Origin: an uncultured Bacteroides sp.
Lineage (GTDB): Bacteria > Bacteroidota > Bacteroidia > Bacteroidales > Bacteroidaceae
Length of the DNA: 64,000 bases
Direction of reading: 5' to 3'
NCBI GenBank assembly: GCA_900552075.1
Contig: URYL01000010.1
Coordinates: forward strand, 62,001-126,000
Shown here: one piece after another, positions 25,797 through 33,400 of the stretch
Layout: every line of letters starts with the position of its first letter
Numbering within the stretch: position 1 is the first letter of the stretch
Position numbers and translations under genes: made by a program
The notes under the pieces: model-generated
What the model was told of the DNA's origin: nothing
Database searches by the model: none
What the model saw: only the letters and a program-made list of their open reading frames with translations

Positions 25797-27080
25797 ATGG
25801 AACAGAAATTCAGCAAAGAGACACTTTGTGTGCAGGCAGGATGGACTCCGAAGAAAGGAGAGCCCCGTGTATTGCCTATTTACCAGAGTACTACCTTCAA
25901 GTATGATACCAGTGAGCAGATGGCTCGCCTTTTCGATTTGGAAGACAGTGGCTATTTTTATACGCGTCTGCAGAACCCGACCAACGATGCGGTGGCTTCG
26001 AAGATTGCAGCCCTTGAAGGGGGGGGGGGCGCCATGCTGACTTCTTCCGGTCAGGCAGCCAATTTCTATGCGGTGTTCAATATTTGTGAAGCGGGCGACC
26101 ATTTCGTTTGTTCGTCTACTATTTATGGCGGTACGTTCAATTTGTTTGCGGTGACCATGAAAAAGCTGGGCATCGAATGTACGTTCATCGATGCCGATGC
26201 ACCGGAGGAAGAGATTGACAAGGCTTTCCGTCCGAACACCAAATGTTTATTTGGTGAAACCATTTCCAATCCGAGCATCAATGTGCTGGACATTGAGAAA
26301 TTTGCCCGTATCGCCCACAAGCACGGGGTACCTTTGATCGTGGACAACACGTTTGCCACTCCGATTAACTGCCGTCCGTTTGAATGGGGAGCTGATATCG
26401 TGACTCATTCTACGACAAAATACATGGACGGACATGCCACTTGTGTGGGAGGAGCCGTGGTAGACAGTGGTAACTTCGACTGGGAAGCACATGCCGAAAA
26501 GTTCCCGGGACTGACACAGCCGGATGAGTCTTATCATGGACTGACTTATACGAAGGCATTCGGAAAGATGGCTTACATGACCAAGGCTACTGCCCAGCTG
26601 ATGCGTGACTTGGGTTCTATCCAGTCACCGGAAAATGCCTTCCTGTTGAACTTAGGACTGGAAACTTTGCACTTGCGTATGCCGCGTCACTGTGAAAATG
26701 CACAGAAAGTGGCAGAGTGGCTGGAAGCCAACCCGAAGGTGAAATGGGTACACTATTGCGGCCTGAAGAGCAACAAGTATTATGAACTGGCACAGAAATA
26801 CATGCCGAACGGTTCTTGTGGTGTGATTGCTTTTGGACTCCATGGTACACGTGAAGACGCCATCAAGTTCATGGACCATCTGAAACTGGCTTGCATCGTG
26901 ACACACGTGGCCGATGCCCGTACCTGCGTCTTGCATCCGGCGAGTCATACACACCGTCAGCTGACAGACGAGCAGCTGATTGAAGCGGGAGTAGCCCCCG
27001 ACTTAATCCGTCTGTCTGTCGGTATTGAAAATGTAAACGACATCATTGCCGACTTGGAACAAGCGATGGAACAGATTTGA
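25797..27080 (+). CDS. metY: O-acetylhomoserine aminocarboxypropyltransferase (sulfhydrylase)
   Basis: A 427-residue PLP enzyme that joins O-acetylhomoserine and sulfide to give homocysteine, a route to methionine. Visible: the cofactor-lysine region THSTTKYMDGHAT, SSGQAANF near residue 83, FGETISNPS, and the C-terminal LIRLSVGIEN. The family also contains close cystathionine-gamma-synthase enzymes, so substrate assignment is likely rather than certain. An odd feature is an 11-G run (26019-26029) encoding Gly75-78 in the conserved ALEGG segment. A one-base slip there would put the gene out of frame after 75 residues. A terminator follows 22 bp after the stop. Confidence 0.85.
   Translation: MEQKFSKETLCVQAGWTPKKGEPRVLPIYQSTTFKYDTSEQMARLFDLEDSGYFYTRLQNPTNDAVASKIAALEGGGGAMLTSSGQAANFYAVFNICEAGDHFVCSSTIYGGTFNLFAVTMKKLGIECTFIDADAPEEEIDKAFRPNTKCLFGETISNPSINVLDIEKFARIAHKHGVPLIVDNTFATPINCRPFEWGADIVTHSTTKYMDGHATCVGGAVVDSGNFDWEAHAEKFPGLTQPDESYHGLTYTKAFGKMAYMTKATAQLMRDLGSIQSPENAFLLNLGLETLHLRMPRHCENAQKVAEWLEANPKVKWVHYCGLKSNKYYELAQKYMPNGSCGVIAFGLHGTREDAIKFMDHLKLACIVTHVADARTCVLHPASHTHRQLTDEQLIEAGVAPDLIRLSVGIENVNDIIADLEQAMEQI
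26019..26029 (+). repeat. 11-G homopolymer inside metY
   Basis: Eleven consecutive G in frame, coding for three glycines and the first two bases of a fourth (codons 75-78). Long poly-G tracts are slippage-prone. Whether the length varies in this organism is unknown. Confidence 0.9.
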
Positions 27081-27102
27081 TTGATATCAATCGGGTGAAA
27101 TA

Positions 27103-27136
27103 AAAAAGGAGGGCATTTTGAATGTCCTCCTTTTTT
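27103..27136. terminator. Bidirectional terminator between metY and the alcohol dehydrogenase gene
   Basis: AAAAAGGAGGGCAT pairs with ATGTCCTCCTTTTTT around TTTGA, with A and T runs on the two sides. The genes converge here. Confidence 0.9.
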
Positions 27137-27152
27137 GTGATTATACAGACGG

Positions 27153-28325
27153 TCATCTGTAAGATTTCTGGTAAATCTGAAGCACCTCTTCGTCGGTCAG
27201 CGGATGCGGATCGAGGGTGAAGAGTGAGCCCATGGTGTCGCGGGCGTTCTGTACCATCTTGGGGAAGTCTTCCGGTTTTACACCCCAGTCGCTCAGTTTC
27301 AGCTGATATACGTTACATTCCTTTTGCATGCGGACCAGTGCGTCGATGAAGTCGCTGGGTCGGTTGCTCTTCTGCTGAGTCATGATTTCGGCCATCTTCA
27401 TGTAACGTTTCATGCTGTCGTTGCGGAACGTCTCAAAGTAGGCCTCACTGATGGCAATCAGTCCGGCTCCGTGCGGCAGTTCCGGATAGAAGGCGCTCAT
27501 GGCATGTTCCATGGAGTGTTCGGAAATACAGCAGGAGGTAGATTCCACCAAGCCGGCCAAGGTGCTGGCCCATGCTACTTTGGCACGTGCCTTCAGGTTA
27601 CGTCCGTCTTTCACGGCTACCGGCAGGTATTTATACAGCAAGCGGATGGCTTCGAGTGCATACAGGTCGCTGATAGGAGTGGCACAATTGGCCAGGAAAC
27701 CTTCTGCGGCATGGAAGAAAGCATCAAATCCTTGGTAAGCAGTCAGATGGGGTGGAATGGAAACCATCAGTTCCGGGTCGATGATGGAAAGAGCCGGGAA
27801 GGTCAGCGGACTGCCGAAGCCGATTTTTTCCTTCGCTTCCTCGTTGGTGATGACACTCCACGGGTCGGCTTCCGTTCCGGTACCGGCTGTGGTCGGGATG
27901 GCAATCACCGGCAGGGCCTTTGTCACGGGACGTCCTTTTCCGGTACCTGCCGGAATGTAATCCCAGTAATCGCCTTCGTTGCAGGCCATGATGGCAATGG
28001 CCTTGGCAGAGTCGATGCTGCTGCCTCCTCCTAAGCCGATGACGAAGTCACATTTTTCTGCGCGGCAGATGGAAGCGGCTTCCATCACGTGTGCCTTTAT
28101 CGGGTTGGGCAGAATCTTGTCGAACACGACCGATTCCGTATTGTTTTCTTGTAACAGTTCAATCACCTTGTCTAGGTAGCCGTATTTCTTCATGGAGGTG
28201 CCACAGGAGATGACAATCAGGGCCTTTTTACCTGGTAGTTTTTCTGTCGCTAACTTTCTTAACTCACCACATCCAAACAAAATCTTGGTTGGGATGTGTA
28301 AACTAAATACAGGATTTGCGTTCAT
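27153..28325 (-). CDS. Iron-containing alcohol dehydrogenase
   Basis: A 390-residue type III NAD(P)-dependent alcohol dehydrogenase. The nucleotide-binding loop is GLGGGSSIDSAKAIA (about residues 96-110), the segment ITAGTGTEADPWSVIT-like (PTTAGTGTEAD) follows, and metal ligands are expected in the Asp-His-His-His set visible as GFDAFFHAAEGF and SEHSMEHAM. The family reduces aldehydes such as acetaldehyde, lactaldehyde or butanal; the substrate cannot be told. The ATG at 28325 is clear. The gene is preceded by the pnp terminator, so it is transcribed on its own. Confidence 0.9.
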   Translation of the reverse strand: MNANPVFSLHIPTKILFGCGELRKLATEKLPGKKALIVISCGTSMKKYGYLDKVIELLQENNTESVVFDKILPNPIKAHVMEAASICRAEKCDFVIGLGGGSSIDSAKAIAIMACNEGDYWDYIPAGTGKGRPVTKALPVIAIPTTAGTGTEADPWSVITNEEAKEKIGFGSPLTFPALSIIDPELMVSIPPHLTAYQGFDAFFHAAEGFLANCATPISDLYALEAIRLLYKYLPVAVKDGRNLKARAKVAWASTLAGLVESTSCCISEHSMEHAMSAFYPELPHGAGLIAISEAYFETFRNDSMKRYMKMAEIMTQQKSNRPSDFIDALVRMQKECNVYQLKLSDWGVKPEDFPKMVQNARDTMGSLFTLDPHPLTDEEVLQIYQKSYR

Positions 28326-28430
28326 AATATAACCGTTTAAAGTTCATTTACCCAAAAATACGAAAATAAAAACAGAATGGATGCGGAGGCGTGTTAAAAA
28401 TCGCTTTTATATTGGAGGTAGGGAGAATAA

Positions 28431-28456
28431 AAAAGGCTGCCATGAGGCAGCCTTTT
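28431..28456 (-). terminator. Terminator after pnp
   Basis: AAAAGGCTGCC pairs with GGCAGCCTTTT around ATGA. On the minus strand the T run follows the stem. It lies 22 bp past the pnp stop. Confidence 0.85.
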
Positions 28457-28478
28457 ATGAAAAGTCGCTTAAAGCGGA

Positions 28479-30671
28479 TTATTCTTTGTCTTTGTGGTCC
28501 TTATGGTTCTGCTGAGGACGACGTTCCCGTTTCGGGTGGTTCTCTGTCATGCCTTCCGGTTTCGGAAGTAATGCTTTGTGTGACAGTTTGAACTTACCCG
28601 TCTTCGGATCGATGTCCAACAGTTTCACTTCGATTTCGTCTCCTTCTTTCAAACCGGTTTCTTCGATGGTTTCGAAGCGTTTCCAGTCGATTTCAGAGAT
28701 GTGCAGCAGACCGTCTTTTCCCGGGAGGAATTCAACGAAAGCACCGTAAGGCATGATAGAACGAACCTTACCTGTATATACTTCGCCTACTTCCGGGACT
28801 GCCACGATGGCCTTGATCATGCGCAATGCATCGTCGATGCACTTCTTGTTGGTACCGGCGATTTCGATGCGGCCTACACCGTCTACTTCTTCAATTGTGA
28901 TAGTAGCACCGGTTTCTTCCTGCATACCTTGGATAATCTTTCCGCCCGGGCCGATTACTGCACCAATGAATTCTTTCGGAATAGTCATGGTTTCGATGCG
29001 CGGTGCATGCGGTTTCAGTTCCGGACGCGGCTCAGCGATGCATTCAGTCAGTTTACCAAGGATGTATTCACGTCCCTGTTTTGCCTGCAGCAAGGCTTTT
29101 TCCAGAATATCGTAAGTCAGTCCGTCGCACTTGATATCCATCTGTGTCGCAGTGATACCGTCGCGAGTACCTGTTACCTTGAAGTCCATATCGCCTAGGT
29201 GGTCTTCGTCGCCCAGGATATCTGACAAGATAGCGTATTTATCTTCTCCGGCGTTCTTGATCAATCCCATCGCAATACCTGAAACCGGCTTATTGATAGG
29301 TACACCTGCATCCATCAAAGCCAGTGTTCCGGCACAAACCGTAGCCATAGAAGATGAACCGTTAGATTCCAGAATATCAGAAACCACACGTACGCAGTAA
29401 GGATAATCAGCAGGAATCTGTCCCTTCAGTGCGCGCCATGCCAGATGACCGTGACCGATTTCACGACGGCCTACACCACGCTGTGCCTTTGCTTCTCCTG
29501 TAGAGAACGGCGGGAAGTTATAGTGCAACAGGAAACGTTCCTTGTGCTGGTCGAGTACATCGTCCACAATCTTTTCGTCCATCTTGGTACCCAGTGTGAC
29601 TGTACTCAAAGACTGAGTTTCACCACGGGTAAAGATAGCTGATCCGTGAGGACCCGGCAGCGGACTGGTCTCACACCATATAGGACGGATGTCGGTAGTG
29701 GCACGACCATCCAGACGTTTGCCTTCATCGAGGATGCAACGGCGCATAGCCTCTTTTTCTACGTCGTGGTAGTAACGGTCGATCATCGGACCCTTTTCTT
29801 CCAGTTCTTCTTCCGTGAACTGAGCCTTGAATTCGTCGCAAACAGCAGTGAAAGCATCTTCTCTTTCGTGCTTGTTCTTGTTGCCAGATTCTGCGATGGC
29901 GTATGCTTTTGCGTAGCAAGCTTCGTGAACGGCTTTACGCAGGTCTTCGTCGTTTTCTTCGTGGCAATATTCACGTTTTACTGTCTTTCCGACTTCTTCC
30001 ATCAGTTCCATCTGCGCCTTGCAGTGAACCTTGATAGCTTCGTGAGCGAACTTCATGGCTTCCAGCAAGTCCTGTTCAGAGACTTCTTTCATTTCACCTT
30101 CTACCATCATGATGTTCTCATAAGTAGCGGCTACCATGATATCCATATCGGCACGTTTCAGAGCTTCGAAAGTCGGGTCGATGACAAACTGTCCGTCGAT
30201 ACGAGCGACACGTACTTCTGAAATCGGACCTCCGAACGGAATGTCAGAAACAGCCAGTGCGGCAGAAGCAGCCAGACCGGCCAGTGCGTCCGGCATATCC
30301 ACGCCGTCGGCAGAATAAAGTATGATATTTACGTAAACTTCAGCATGATAGTTGTCCGGGAACAGAGGACGCAACGCGCGGTCTACCAGACGGCAAGTGA
30401 GGATTTCGTAATCTGAAGCCTTTCCTTCACGTTTGGTAAAGCCACCCGGAAAACGTCCGAATGCGGAATATTTTTCTCTGTACTCTACCTGGAGAGGCAT
30501 AAAATCTGTACCGGGAACTGCATCTTTTGCTGCACAAACAGTAGCCAGCAACATGGTGTTACCCATGCGTAGCATAACAGCACCATCTGCCTGTTTTGCC
30601 AGCTTTCCCGTTTCGAGTGTGATGGTTCTTCCATCATTTAGCTCGATCGTCTTAACAATAGGATTGATCAT
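28479..30671 (-). CDS. pnp: Polyribonucleotide nucleotidyltransferase (PNPase)
   Basis: A 730-residue 3'-5' phosphorolytic RNase of the RNA degradosome type. Two RNase-PH-like domains flank an all-helical linker: the first has GRFPGGFTKREGKASDYE and LTCRLVDRALRPLFPD, the second RRCILDEGKRLDGR and TLGTKMDEKI. The KH domain carries FIGAVIGPGGKIIQGMQEETG (about 585-605), followed by an S1 domain with YTGKVRSIMPYGAFVEFLPGKDGLLHIS (about 645-672). The C-terminal tail is basic and low in complexity (KRERRPQQNHKDHKDKE). Size and domain order are standard. A CAAAGATA at 30710-30717 on the plus strand is a TAnnTTTG-type -7 box for this gene. Confidence 0.97.
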   Translation of the reverse strand: MINPIVKTIELNDGRTITLETGKLAKQADGAVMLRMGNTMLLATVCAAKDAVPGTDFMPLQVEYREKYSAFGRFPGGFTKREGKASDYEILTCRLVDRALRPLFPDNYHAEVYVNIILYSADGVDMPDALAGLAASAALAVSDIPFGGPISEVRVARIDGQFVIDPTFEALKRADMDIMVAATYENIMMVEGEMKEVSEQDLLEAMKFAHEAIKVHCKAQMELMEEVGKTVKREYCHEENDEDLRKAVHEACYAKAYAIAESGNKNKHEREDAFTAVCDEFKAQFTEEELEEKGPMIDRYYHDVEKEAMRRCILDEGKRLDGRATTDIRPIWCETSPLPGPHGSAIFTRGETQSLSTVTLGTKMDEKIVDDVLDQHKERFLLHYNFPPFSTGEAKAQRGVGRREIGHGHLAWRALKGQIPADYPYCVRVVSDILESNGSSSMATVCAGTLALMDAGVPINKPVSGIAMGLIKNAGEDKYAILSDILGDEDHLGDMDFKVTGTRDGITATQMDIKCDGLTYDILEKALLQAKQGREYILGKLTECIAEPRPELKPHAPRIETMTIPKEFIGAVIGPGGKIIQGMQEETGATITIEEVDGVGRIEIAGTNKKCIDDALRMIKAIVAVPEVGEVYTGKVRSIMPYGAFVEFLPGKDGLLHISEIDWKRFETIEETGLKEGDEIEVKLLDIDPKTGKFKLSHKALLPKPEGMTENHPKRERRPQQNHKDHKDKE

Positions 30672-30709
30672 AAAAATTGATTTAATATTATTTCATCTAA
30701 AAAAGCGTA

Positions 30710-30717
30710 CAAAGATA
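30710..30717 (-). promoter_or_regulatory. Candidate pnp -7 box
   Basis: TATCTTTG on the minus strand, 38 bp before the pnp start codon, matches the Bacteroidetes -7 consensus. No clear -33 box is seen. Confidence 0.45.
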
Positions 30718-30843
30718 GTGTTTTATTGTGGATAAAAGCAGGTATTTAGCTAAAAGTTTCAGGGTGAAGTGCTTTTTATCCAATTATTTGTGACAAAAAG
30801 ACCTAATTTCGTGCGTTTGATGATGGATTTATCTTTTAAAAAC

Positions 30844-30873
30844 TTTGTGACATCGTGAAAAGCCGTATCTTTG
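30844..30873 (+). promoter_or_regulatory. Promoter of the thioredoxin-fold lipoprotein gene
   Basis: TTTG (30844-30847) and TATCTTTG (30866-30873), 18 bp apart, fit the Bacteroidetes -33/-7 pattern. The start codon follows at 30921. Confidence 0.6.
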
Positions 30874-30920
30874 CACCTTGAATTTACATTAGATTGTGAG
30901 ATAAAAAGAAATAATCAGGT

Positions 30921-32066
30921 ATGAAAAGAAATACTTATCTGTTTGTGGCATTGTTGTCGGCGGGGTTGGTGGCCTGCAACAATGAACCTTCTTTCAACGT
31001 AGAAGGAACAGTGGCCGGTGCCGCTGATAAAATGTTGTATTTGGAGCAAAGCGGTTTGGAAGGAATTGTGGCACTTGATTCTGTCAAGCTGAGTGACGGC
31101 GGTTCGTTCCATTTCTCCGAGGCTCGTCCGGATGCGCCGGATTTCTACCGGCTTCGTTTGGGGAACCAGGTGATCAATTTTGTGGTTGATTCTACGGAAA
31201 CCGTAAAGGTGAATGCAGATGCCAATGGATTTGCAACGGCTTATCAGGTGGAAGGTTCGGAAAACAATCAGAAGATTAAGGAACTGGTTTTGCTACAGGC
31301 AGATTTGCAAGATAAGGTAAACAAGCTGGGACGTTCCGGACTGCCGGCAGGCATCGCACAGGACAGTTTGGTTTCATTGGTCAATACCTATAAGAATAAT
31401 GTAAAGCGTAATTATATTTTTGCAGAACCTAATAAAGCGTATGCCTATTTTGCCCTGTTTCAGGAACTGAACGGATACATGATTTTCGATCCGCTGACCA
31501 ACAAGGAAGACGTGAAATGTTTTGCGGCAGTGGCTACCAGTCTGAATAACATGTATCCTCATGCCGACCGTTCCCGTAACCTTTACAATATGGTCATCAA
31601 AGGCATGAAGAATACCCGTACACCTCAGGTGCAGAATGTCGATATTCCTGTGGATAAGATTAAGGAGACTTCTATCATTGATATTGAATTGAAGGATTTG
31701 AAAGGGAAAACCCATCATCTGACTGACTTGAGGGGAAAAGTGGTGCTGGTGGATTTCACAGCGTATGCTTCCGCCGTTTCGGGAGCCCGCAATCTGGCAT
31801 TGCGCGAACTGTATGATAAATACGCTTCACAAGGATTGGAGATTTATCAGATTTCCTTGGATGCAGACGAACATTTCTGGAAAACCGCAGCCGATAACCT
31901 GCCGTGGATTTGTGTGCGTGACCCGCAAAGTACTTATTCCACTTACTTAAGTCTGTATGGAGTGACCCAGTTGCCGACAGCTTTCTTGGTAAACCGCAAC
32001 AACGAGCTGACCTTGCGTATTGATGAGAAGACCAATATGGAAGAAGCCATCAAGAAATTGTTGTAA
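30921..32066 (+). CDS. Thioredoxin-fold lipoprotein without a CXXC motif, DUF4369-like N-terminus
   Basis: A 381-residue predicted lipoprotein: lipobox LVAC (Cys19), a beta-rich N-terminal domain (about 25-110) of the DUF4369 type common before TlpA-like proteins, a helical linker, and a thioredoxin/AhpC-like fold from about residue 255 (LKDLKGKTHHLTDLRGKVVLVDFTAY). The expected CXXC after the WA/TA position is replaced by YASAVSG, so no redox disulfide exists. The cis-proline stretch TQLPTAFLVNRNNE is kept. A binding or scaffold role at the outer membrane is possible. It stands alone. Confidence 0.8.
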   Translation: MKRNTYLFVALLSAGLVACNNEPSFNVEGTVAGAADKMLYLEQSGLEGIVALDSVKLSDGGSFHFSEARPDAPDFYRLRLGNQVINFVVDSTETVKVNADANGFATAYQVEGSENNQKIKELVLLQADLQDKVNKLGRSGLPAGIAQDSLVSLVNTYKNNVKRNYIFAEPNKAYAYFALFQELNGYMIFDPLTNKEDVKCFAAVATSLNNMYPHADRSRNLYNMVIKGMKNTRTPQVQNVDIPVDKIKETSIIDIELKDLKGKTHHLTDLRGKVVLVDFTAYASAVSGARNLALRELYDKYASQGLEIYQISLDADEHFWKTAADNLPWICVRDPQSTYSTYLSLYGVTQLPTAFLVNRNNELTLRIDEKTNMEEAIKKLL

Positions 32067-32153
32067 CATGTTGAAAAGCATGCATTGATAAACTTGACTG
32101 GTATCATAAAAAGATTTATCTTTGCTCCCAAGATATAAGACTCTGTGCAAGAG

Positions 32154-32297
32154 AGGCTGTATCAAAATAAAAATTGAATTGTCAGATTGTCATTCTGAAC
32201 AAAGTGAAGAATCCGTTTGTTTATCTTTTATCTGGGGTTCGCTCTTCGTTCAGAATGACTTTACTTTTGTGATAGGCGGTTTTTATTTTGGACAGCC
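32154..32297. repeat. MITE-like element with long imperfect inverted repeats
   Basis: AGGCTGTATCAAAATAAAAA at 32154-32173 is mirrored by TTTTTATTTTGGACAGCC ending at 32297. A nested inverted pair, GTCATTCTGAAC (32188 onward) and GTTCAGAATGAC, lies inside. No open reading frame of note spans the 144 bp. The structure is typical of non-autonomous palindromic elements; it sits between the lipoprotein and greA genes. Confidence 0.7.
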
Positions 32298-32354
32298 CTT
32301 TACTTTTATCGAAACAAATCAATTAATAACGAAAAATATTTAAGGAGAAAAATT

Positions 32355-32819
32355 ATGGCTTACATGTCAGAAGAAGGCTATCAGAAACTGGTGGCCGAAT
32401 TGAAACACCTGGAATCAGTGGAGCGTCCGAAGATTGTCGCTGCCATTGCGGAGGCGCGTGACAAGGGTGACTTGTCGGAAAATGCAGAATACGATGCGGC
32501 AAAAGAAGCTCAGGGTATGCTGGAAATGAAAATCAATCAGCTGAAGGCAACCATTGGCGATGCCAAGATTATTGATACATCCAAATTGAAAACCGATACG
32601 GTACAGATTTTGAGCCGTGTGGAATTGAAGAACGTGAAGACCGGCATGAAGATGGCTTATACCATCGTATCCGAAAGCGAAGCCAATCTGAAGCAAGGCA
32701 AGATTTCCGTCAATACGCCGATTGCACAGGGTTTGCTGGGCAAGAAAGTGGGCGAAGTGGCAGAAATCACTATCCCGCAGGGAAAAATCTCATTGGAGAT
32801 TACAGGTATATCATTTTAA
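32355..32819 (+). CDS. greA: Transcription elongation factor GreA
   Basis: A 154-residue Gre factor that stimulates transcript cleavage by stalled RNA polymerase. The N-terminal coiled-coil includes the acidic tip DLSENAEYDAAKEAQ (about residues 40-54), and the C-terminal FKBP-like globular domain ends ISLEITGISF. Length and motifs match GreA. The ATG at 32355 is preceded by the MITE-like element. A GC-rich hairpin follows the stop, then the HIT gene. Confidence 0.96.
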   Translation: MAYMSEEGYQKLVAELKHLESVERPKIVAAIAEARDKGDLSENAEYDAAKEAQGMLEMKINQLKATIGDAKIIDTSKLKTDTVQILSRVELKNVKTGMKMAYTIVSESEANLKQGKISVNTPIAQGLLGKKVGEVAEITIPQGKISLEITGISF

Positions 32820-32821
32820 TT

Positions 32822-32858
32822 TGTAAGGCAGGTCTGCTCTGGCGGACTTGCCTTATTT
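32822..32858 (+). terminator. Weak hairpin between greA and the HIT gene
   Basis: TAAGGCAGGTC and GACTTGCCTTA pair around CTCTGGCG-type loop bases with small mismatches. Only a short T run follows, so termination may be partial. Confidence 0.4.
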
Positions 32859-32872
32859 AATATTCTATCAAT

Positions 32873-33280
32873 ATGGCAACAATATTCAGTAAAATCATTG
32901 CAGGTGAGATTCCCAGCTACAAGGTGGCTGAGAATGACAAGTTTTATGCTTTCTTGGATATCAATCCGCTGGTAAAAGGACATACGCTGGTAGTGCCCAA
33001 ACGGGAAGTGGATTACATTTACGACCTGAGTGATGACGAACTGGCTCAGATGCATGTGTTTGCCAAACATGTGGCACTGGCCATTCAGAAGGCTTTCCCG
33101 TGCAAGAAGGTGGGTGAAGCGGTCATCGGCCTGGAAGTTCCCCATGCACACATTCATTTGATTCCTATCCAGAAGGAATCGGACATGCTGTTCTCCAATC
33201 CTAAACTACAGCTTTCTCAAGAAGAGTTTACCGCAATAGCCAAGGCCATCAACGAGGCTTGGAAAGCTGAAAGCAAATAA
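32873..33280 (+). CDS. HIT-family (histidine triad) nucleotide-binding protein
   Basis: A 135-residue cytoplasmic HIT protein, probably a nucleoside phosphoramidase or dinucleotide hydrolase. The triad is HAHIHLIPI (about residues 97-105; H-x-H-x-H-x-x), preceded by KGHTLVVPKREVDY. The N-terminal SKIIAGEIPSYKVAEND is the usual HINT start. It lies 53 bp after greA and ends at a strong terminator, so the two may share a transcript. Confidence 0.95.
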   Translation: MATIFSKIIAGEIPSYKVAENDKFYAFLDINPLVKGHTLVVPKREVDYIYDLSDDELAQMHVFAKHVALAIQKAFPCKKVGEAVIGLEVPHAHIHLIPIQKESDMLFSNPKLQLSQEEFTAIAKAINEAWKAESK

Positions 33281-33327
33281 TTTTCTTCTAAAAAATACCT
33301 TAAATATAAAGTATTCTTCGTATTTTT

Positions 33328-33381
33328 CAGGTGTGGTTTTCAGAAAACTGAGATTTTTGGAAACCGCACCTGATTTTTTTT
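33328..33381 (+). terminator. Rho-independent terminator after the HIT gene
   Basis: CAGGTGTGGTTT (33328) pairs with AAACCGCACCTG (33361-33372), followed by a run of eight T. Confidence 0.85.
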
Positions 33382-33400
33382 ATCGAAATATTGTGTGCCT

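Noticed and set aside
32122..32343. 73-codon frame between the lipoprotein and greA
   Set aside because: It lies across the MITE-like inverted-repeat element and has no domain pattern.
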